Shown here: positions 6,852-10,674 of the stretch, one piece after another | Numbering within the stretch: the first letter of the stretch is position 1 | Layout of the letters: each line of letters opens with the position of its first letter | DNA from: JAVJRN01 sp047635055 | GTDB lineage: Bacteria; Bacteroidota; Bacteroidia; Cytophagales; Cyclobacteriaceae | Reading direction: 5' to 3' | Assembly: GCA_047635055.1 (NCBI GenBank) | Contig: JBLIIJ010000116.1 | Location: 1-10,674, forward strand | Length of the DNA stretch: 10,674 bases | Program-made: the position numbers and the translations under genes | The notes under the pieces: generated by a model | What the model saw: the letters and a program-made list of their open reading frames with translations, nothing else | What the model was told of the DNA's origin: nothing | Database searches by the model: none

Positions 6852-7521
6852 TGATGACAATCTTAATGATGAGCTTTTAAGAAAAGAGAGATCATCAATC
6901 TTGGAGGCTTTAAAAAGCACAGCTTAAAGGTTTCTCGTTTTCAATAAGAAAAACCGAAAGTTCTCTAATTGCTTCACGTCAAGCCCAGGGTCAAACTTTA
7001 AAACAGAAAGATTTGATCTTTTTAATAAGACCTTTTCCCCTTTGCATAATAGCTGGTTACCCTTTTGAAATTCGAACAAACCTTCGCGCTTTTGTGGAGC
7101 TACTTGGAACTTAGCTTATAAACATAATGACTTGTTTAAGAGGTTGATGGTGGTTTTTGATACTTCGGGGTTGGCGTTATTTGAGCGCTTTTTTTATGAG
7201 AAGGCTATCTATGGTCAACAAAAAGGAAAACTTGGATAATAAATAACTTATGATCAATTACTTACGTGGATTAAGAGATTTGTGATGGTCATTAAGGCTA
7301 TTGAGAGTTCCTGAAGACCATAAACTGGTGAAATAGTTGTTTTGTCATGATAGCAAAAACGGCATGTGTCTTTGATGAAAATGCAAAAAAACCGCCTATT
7401 TCTGCGTAAATTGATACAAGACAAATGCCTTTGGTAACATTAGCTTAATCGTCATGTGTGGGATAAGGCAAGTTGTTATCTTTATTTTTGGTACAATTAA
7501 GAAAATCTAACTGAAATAATT
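6852..7521. other. 670-base gap with no convincing gene; possible decayed reading frame
   Basis: No frame here combines a start, usual length and a recognisable motif. On the minus strand a 63-codon frame without ATG is open from 7115 down to a TAA at 6924-6926 (it includes FEFQKGNQLLCKGEKVLL and ends FRFFLLKTRNL). The same frame continues above a single TAA (7116-7118) for 25 more codons. The plus strand has an overlapping 56-codon frame (7069-7236), so at most one is meaningful. A small hairpin AAAGAT-TTG-ATCTTT (7007-7021) is followed by only two further T residues, and CTTTAA/TTAAAG (about 6908-6929) forms another weak inverted repeat. Neither is a convincing terminator for the amidase. 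The last 70 bases carry the promoter of the next gene. Confidence 0.5.
7455..7490 (+). promoter_or_regulatory. Candidate -33/-7 promoter for the lamin-tail surface gene
   Basis: TATTTTTG at 7483-7490 matches TAnnTTTG exactly and lies 31 bases before the ATG at 7522. A TGTG (7455-7458) sits 24 bases upstream, the same spacing as at the two other candidate promoters, but it is an imperfect TTTG. The -7 call is firmer than the -33 call. Confidence 0.5.
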
Positions 7522-10500
7522 ATGAAGAAAATTTACTTAGCGGCAGTACTCAGTCTTGGAGTGCTGATGAGTCATGGACAAGTGATTATCACTGAGCTTG
7601 CAGACCCAAACGACAATTCTACAGCCAGATTTGTTGAGCTATACAATCTAGGTAGCTCTACTGTTGATTTATCAACTTGGAAATTAAACCGATATACGAA
7701 TGGAAATACAGATCCTCAAACAGCGGAAGCCCTAACAGGATCAATTGCTGCTGGTGATTTTTACATAATTTCTAATGGTGCGGCGAACTTTAATGCTGCT
7801 TACGGGTTCGACCCAGACCAAGATATAGGAACTGGAGATGCTGCAGATAGTAATGGAGATGATATAATATTCTTGATAAACGGTTCTGATGTCACTGTAG
7901 ATATTTTCGGAACACCCGGAACTGATGGAAGCAATACTTGTGGAGAGTTTGAAGATGGAAGAGCGGAAAGGTTAGCTACTGTGACATCAGGGAATGCTTC
8001 ATTTGATGAGTCTGAATGGAATGTATGGTCTGATGGTTCTAGTGCATCTGGATGTACAAGTCATACTTCAAACGACCCTCAGAATGTTGTTGACATGGAT
8101 CCGGGTTCTTGGATAGGTCAGCCAGCAACGAGCAACCCAGAACCAACAAACCATGTTACGAGTTTTACAGCAACAGCAGCAAGCGCTTCACAAATTGATT
8201 TGTCTTGGACAGATAATAATGGAAGTCAAGCAGCAACAGGGTTTCTTATTGTAGCCAGTACAGGTACAGTTTCTGTTCCTTCTGACTTTACTGACTTTTC
8301 GGTTGATTCAGATTTATCTGATGGTTCTGCTTCAGTTGGGATTGGAGCTGGAATTGGTAGCTATTCTTTTATAGGATTAACACCTTCAACTACTTATAAC
8401 TTCAGTATATATCCATATAGTAATTCAGGCGCTACAATAGACTATAAGACGGATGGGACAGTACCAACGCAATCAGAGGCAACAGCAGCGTCTACATATA
8501 ATGCTGGGGATATTGTCATCTCTGAGATTATGTACAACACGCCTAGCGTTGATGAAGAATGGATTGAAATCTACAATGCTTCAGGTTCGTCCATTACTTT
8601 GGATGCGAATTGGACATTGGAGAATACAGACCCTACAACTAACTACACATTTGATGGTGCCGTTACTATCGAGAGTGGTGCTTACAAAACAATTCAAATG
8701 GGAACAAGTGGTGCTTTTCCTTTTACACCGGATTTAGTAATTAGCGGCTCATCAAATAAATTGAATAATGCGAGTTCAACGATTACTATTAAGTCAGAGG
8801 GGGTAGCAATTGATGTAGTTTCTTATTCTGACTCAGCCATTCCTGCGACTGATGGTGACGGACCGTCATTGGTTTTATCATCTTTAACCATGGAGAATTC
8901 AGATATGACAAACTGGGTAGCTTCTGCTGCTAATGGTGGTTCACCTGGAACATCAAATAGCGTCACTATTTGGACCAGTGCTTCAAGCACCGACATGTCA
9001 ATATCTGGTAATTGGTCAAATGGTGCTCCTTCATCTAGTGTAAGTGGCTTTATTACATCATCAACTTCTGTAATTCCACAAGTAAGTAGTGCTGTAGAAA
9101 TTGGCGCGTTAAGAGTTGCTTCGGGTGAGTCAATAAGTATCCAATCTGGTAGTCTTAAAATAGTTGGTGATATTGTATTGGACGGAAGCATGGAACTTAC
9201 GTCGGCGGCTTCATTTATTCCAATGTCTTCGGTAGAAGGATCAGGAAGCGCCACAATAAATAGAAACACTACTCATAGTACCACAGATGGAAAATACAGC
9301 ATCATCGGTTCTCCTGTTACTTCAGGCACGACAAATTCTTTAGGAAGCATAGTTTACAAATACGATGAAACTATAGCTTACGGCACTGATGGAAGCACAA
9401 GGTTTACAGAAGTAACAACCGCAGAATCAATGGCTGCTGGAGATGCGTACTTCTCAGCGAATACTGGTGCGATATCTTTCACAGGAACGCCAAATGCAGG
9501 AACAGTAACTCAAACGTTGGTTTATGATGAAACAAACGATGTAGGCGCTACAAATGCAGGTTTCAACCTAGTGTCTAATCCTTACACTGCCGCGATCGAT
9601 GTGGACGCTTTGGTAGCAGGAAACTCAGACATTAGCGCATCTGTCTACTTATGGCAAGATGAGAGCTCTAATACATCTGCAGGCTCTAATGACGATTATG
9701 TAGTCTATAACAGCACGACTAACTTATCTACAAGAACTACGTCAGGTGGTAAAGATTTCGACGGTTTTGTAAGATCGACACAAGGTTTCTTTGTGAAAGC
9801 AACCGCTGCTGCTAGTTTGAACTTTACAGCATCAATGATGAGCACGGGCAATAATGACGATGCGGGTTTTTATAGAAAAGCGAACGAAAACGAAAACTTC
9901 CTTAGACTTTCTCTTAACCACAAGGAGTCATACAGTGATATTATTGTCCTTTTAAGAGACAATGCAGCCTTGGGTTTTGATAGATTATACGACGCACACA
10001 AAATTGGAGGAAGCAATATGAGCTTCTATTCATTCATTGATAATGCAAAGTTTGCCATTCAAGGTTTGCCACAACTATCCAGTGAAGTTACTGTTGATCT
10101 TGGGTTCGATGTAGAAGAAGCGGGGACGTATACCATGAACTTCGAAGAAGGCATGTTTGACGGTCGTGTCGTTTATCTATTGGACACAGAACTCAACAAA
10201 AGAATAAACTTGTCAGAAGCTAAATCATATACCTTTGAGTCAGCGAAAGTAGCATCTAGTGATAGATTTCAATTAGTTCTTTCAAGTGCAGCAATATTGA
10301 GTATCGATGACATTACAGCATCTAGCCTTAATGTATTCACAAGTACTTCTGTCTTAAACGTACAAACGCTTGAGGCTTATGATAACGTAAACATCAAAGT
10401 ATTGTCTTTGAATGGCGCAGTAGCATTGGAAGCCAGAAATGTAGACTTGAGCACTAAAGCTTGGAGTATACCTTTCAACAAAAACGGTCTTTTCATTATC

Positions 10501-10548
10501 GCTATCGAAACCAAAGACGGTCTTTTAGTTAAAAAATTCTTAAACTGA
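7522..10548 (+). CDS. Large secreted surface protein: two lamin-tail domains, fibronectin III-like domain, T9SS tail
   Basis: This 1008-residue protein starts with a signal peptide (1-19, MKKIYLAAVLSLGVLMSHG, cleaved before or near Q20). A first lamin-tail domain (about 21-185) has IITELADPN and FVELYNLG. A fibronectin III-like domain (about 208-325) has IDLSWTDNN and GLTPSTTYNFSIYPY. A second lamin-tail domain (about 328-480) has IVISEIMYN and EWIEIYNASG. A Ser/Thr/Gly-rich stretch follows (about 481-580, with IWTSASST and GNWSNGAPSS). A long domain of unknown function common in T9SS cargo spans about 590-925 (GFNLVSNPYTAAIDV, GFFVKA, FLRLSLNH). The type A sorting domain is about 928-1008 and ends GLLVKKFLN. 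Lamin-tail domains in bacteria occur in exported proteins, often with nucleases or adhesins; no catalytic domain is visible here, so an adhesive or structural role is inferred. Only two cysteines occur (about 140 and 178), a possible disulfide. It is probably co-transcribed with the next gene. Confidence 0.9.
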   Translation: MKKIYLAAVLSLGVLMSHGQVIITELADPNDNSTARFVELYNLGSSTVDLSTWKLNRYTNGNTDPQTAEALTGSIAAGDFYIISNGAANFNAAYGFDPDQDIGTGDAADSNGDDIIFLINGSDVTVDIFGTPGTDGSNTCGEFEDGRAERLATVTSGNASFDESEWNVWSDGSSASGCTSHTSNDPQNVVDMDPGSWIGQPATSNPEPTNHVTSFTATAASASQIDLSWTDNNGSQAATGFLIVASTGTVSVPSDFTDFSVDSDLSDGSASVGIGAGIGSYSFIGLTPSTTYNFSIYPYSNSGATIDYKTDGTVPTQSEATAASTYNAGDIVISEIMYNTPSVDEEWIEIYNASGSSITLDANWTLENTDPTTNYTFDGAVTIESGAYKTIQMGTSGAFPFTPDLVISGSSNKLNNASSTITIKSEGVAIDVVSYSDSAIPATDGDGPSLVLSSLTMENSDMTNWVASAANGGSPGTSNSVTIWTSASSTDMSISGNWSNGAPSSSVSGFITSSTSVIPQVSSAVEIGALRVASGESISIQSGSLKIVGDIVLDGSMELTSAASFIPMSSVEGSGSATINRNTTHSTTDGKYSIIGSPVTSGTTNSLGSIVYKYDETIAYGTDGSTRFTEVTTAESMAAGDAYFSANTGAISFTGTPNAGTVTQTLVYDETNDVGATNAGFNLVSNPYTAAIDVDALVAGNSDISASVYLWQDESSNTSAGSNDDYVVYNSTTNLSTRTTSGGKDFDGFVRSTQGFFVKATAAASLNFTASMMSTGNNDDAGFYRKANENENFLRLSLNHKESYSDIIVLLRDNAALGFDRLYDAHKIGGSNMSFYSFIDNAKFAIQGLPQLSSEVTVDLGFDVEEAGTYTMNFEEGMFDGRVVYLLDTELNKRINLSEAKSYTFESAKVASSDRFQLVLSSAAILSIDDITASSLNVFTSTSVLNVQTLEAYDNVNIKVLSLNGAVALEARNVDLSTKAWSIPFNKNGLFIIAIETKDGLLVKKFLN

Positions 10549-10555
10549 TATCAGT

Positions 10556-10674
10556 ATGAACTCATTAATAAAAATCTCATTATCTCTAGTAGCGATTCTT
10601 ACTATCGCATCACCAGTATTGGCTCAAGGAGCACCTCCGGCAACACCCATTGACGGTGGCCTGAGTTTGTTACT
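10556..10674 (+). CDS. Tiny secreted protein with PID-CTERM-type sorting motif (3' truncated by window)
   Basis: The ATG at 10556 lies 7 bases after the lamin-tail gene, so the two are almost certainly one transcript. The 39 visible codons encode a signal peptide (MNSLIKISLSLVAILTIASPVLAQ, written here as residues 1-24), a short proline-rich linker (GAPPATP) and PIDGGLSLL at the window edge. PIDGG followed by a small hydrophobic stretch and basic residues is the PID-CTERM protein-sorting motif of Bacteroidota. Such proteins are typically only about 50-70 residues, little more than signal peptide plus sorting tail, and their function is not known to me. The hydrophobic helix and basic end lie beyond the window, so the call rests on PIDGGLSLL, the signal peptide and position. 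Confidence 0.8.
   Translation, partial: MNSLIKISLSLVAILTIASPVLAQGAPPATPIDGGLSLL

Noticed and set aside
7066..7118. tRNA-like pieces (TTCGAAC and GTAGCTCCAC on the minus strand)
   Set aside because: No D-arm, anticodon arm or matching acceptor stem could be found at the right spacing on either strand.
7069..7239. A 56-codon plus-strand frame in the large gap (contains RFCGATWNLAYKHN)
   Set aside because: It lacks a good start (first ATG at 7147 leaves 30 residues). The phrase resembles spurious translations seen beside tRNA genes, but I could not fold a tRNA on either strand here.
8823..9269. A 148-codon open frame on the minus strand
   Set aside because: It lies wholly inside the lamin-tail gene, in antisense. 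Its composition is the mirror of a Ser/Thr/Asp-rich coding strand, and no domain is visible.

Overview
The window looks like chromosomal DNA from a marine-type, gliding-lineage Bacteroidota (Cytophagales-like is my guess). Three products end in the C-terminal sorting domain of the type IX secretion system (T9SS), a system confined to this phylum. The DNA is AT-rich, genes lack clear Shine-Dalgarno sequences, and several upstream regions carry the Bacteroidota -7 element (TAnnTTTG-like). The assignment is inferred from gene content, not from a marker gene.

Layout. Positions 2-127 hold the tail of a T9SS-secreted protein, followed by a strong hairpin terminator that could work in both directions. 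On the minus strand, mazG (nucleotide pyrophosphohydrolase) is followed 40 bases on by an SRPBCC-fold protein, probably as one transcript. Divergent from mazG is a 76-residue membrane-anchored four-cysteine protein resembling NqrM, then glmM (phosphoglucosamine mutase, TTG start). Converging on glmM is a clear pseudogene of a NUDIX hydrolase with three in-frame stops and one frameshift. Its old start lies back-to-back with a NifS/IscS-type cysteine desulfurase. That gene overlaps by 11 bases a secreted peptidoglycan-recognition-type amidase (TTG start, signal peptide, T9SS-like tail). A 670-base stretch without a convincing gene follows. The window ends with a 1008-residue secreted lamin-tail/fibronectin-like protein with a T9SS tail and, 7 bases later, the start of a tiny secreted protein carrying a PID-CTERM-type motif (PIDGG).

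How the genes fit together. GlmM makes glucosamine-1-phosphate for the cell wall, and the amidase cuts the wall or recycles or attacks peptidoglycan. MazG and the dead NUDIX enzyme belong to nucleotide clean-up. The desulfurase supplies sulfur for Fe-S clusters or thio-modification, and the NqrM-like protein may help mature a metal-containing membrane complex. The closing pair is an outer-surface cassette: a large T9SS cargo followed by a mini-protein with a different sorting signal. The most interesting points are this T9SS/PID-CTERM pair, the well-preserved NUDIX pseudogene, a -33/-7 promoter layout repeated with identical 24-base spacing, and a possible decayed reading frame in the 670-base gap. 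I see no phage, CRISPR array, insertion sequence or RNA gene.
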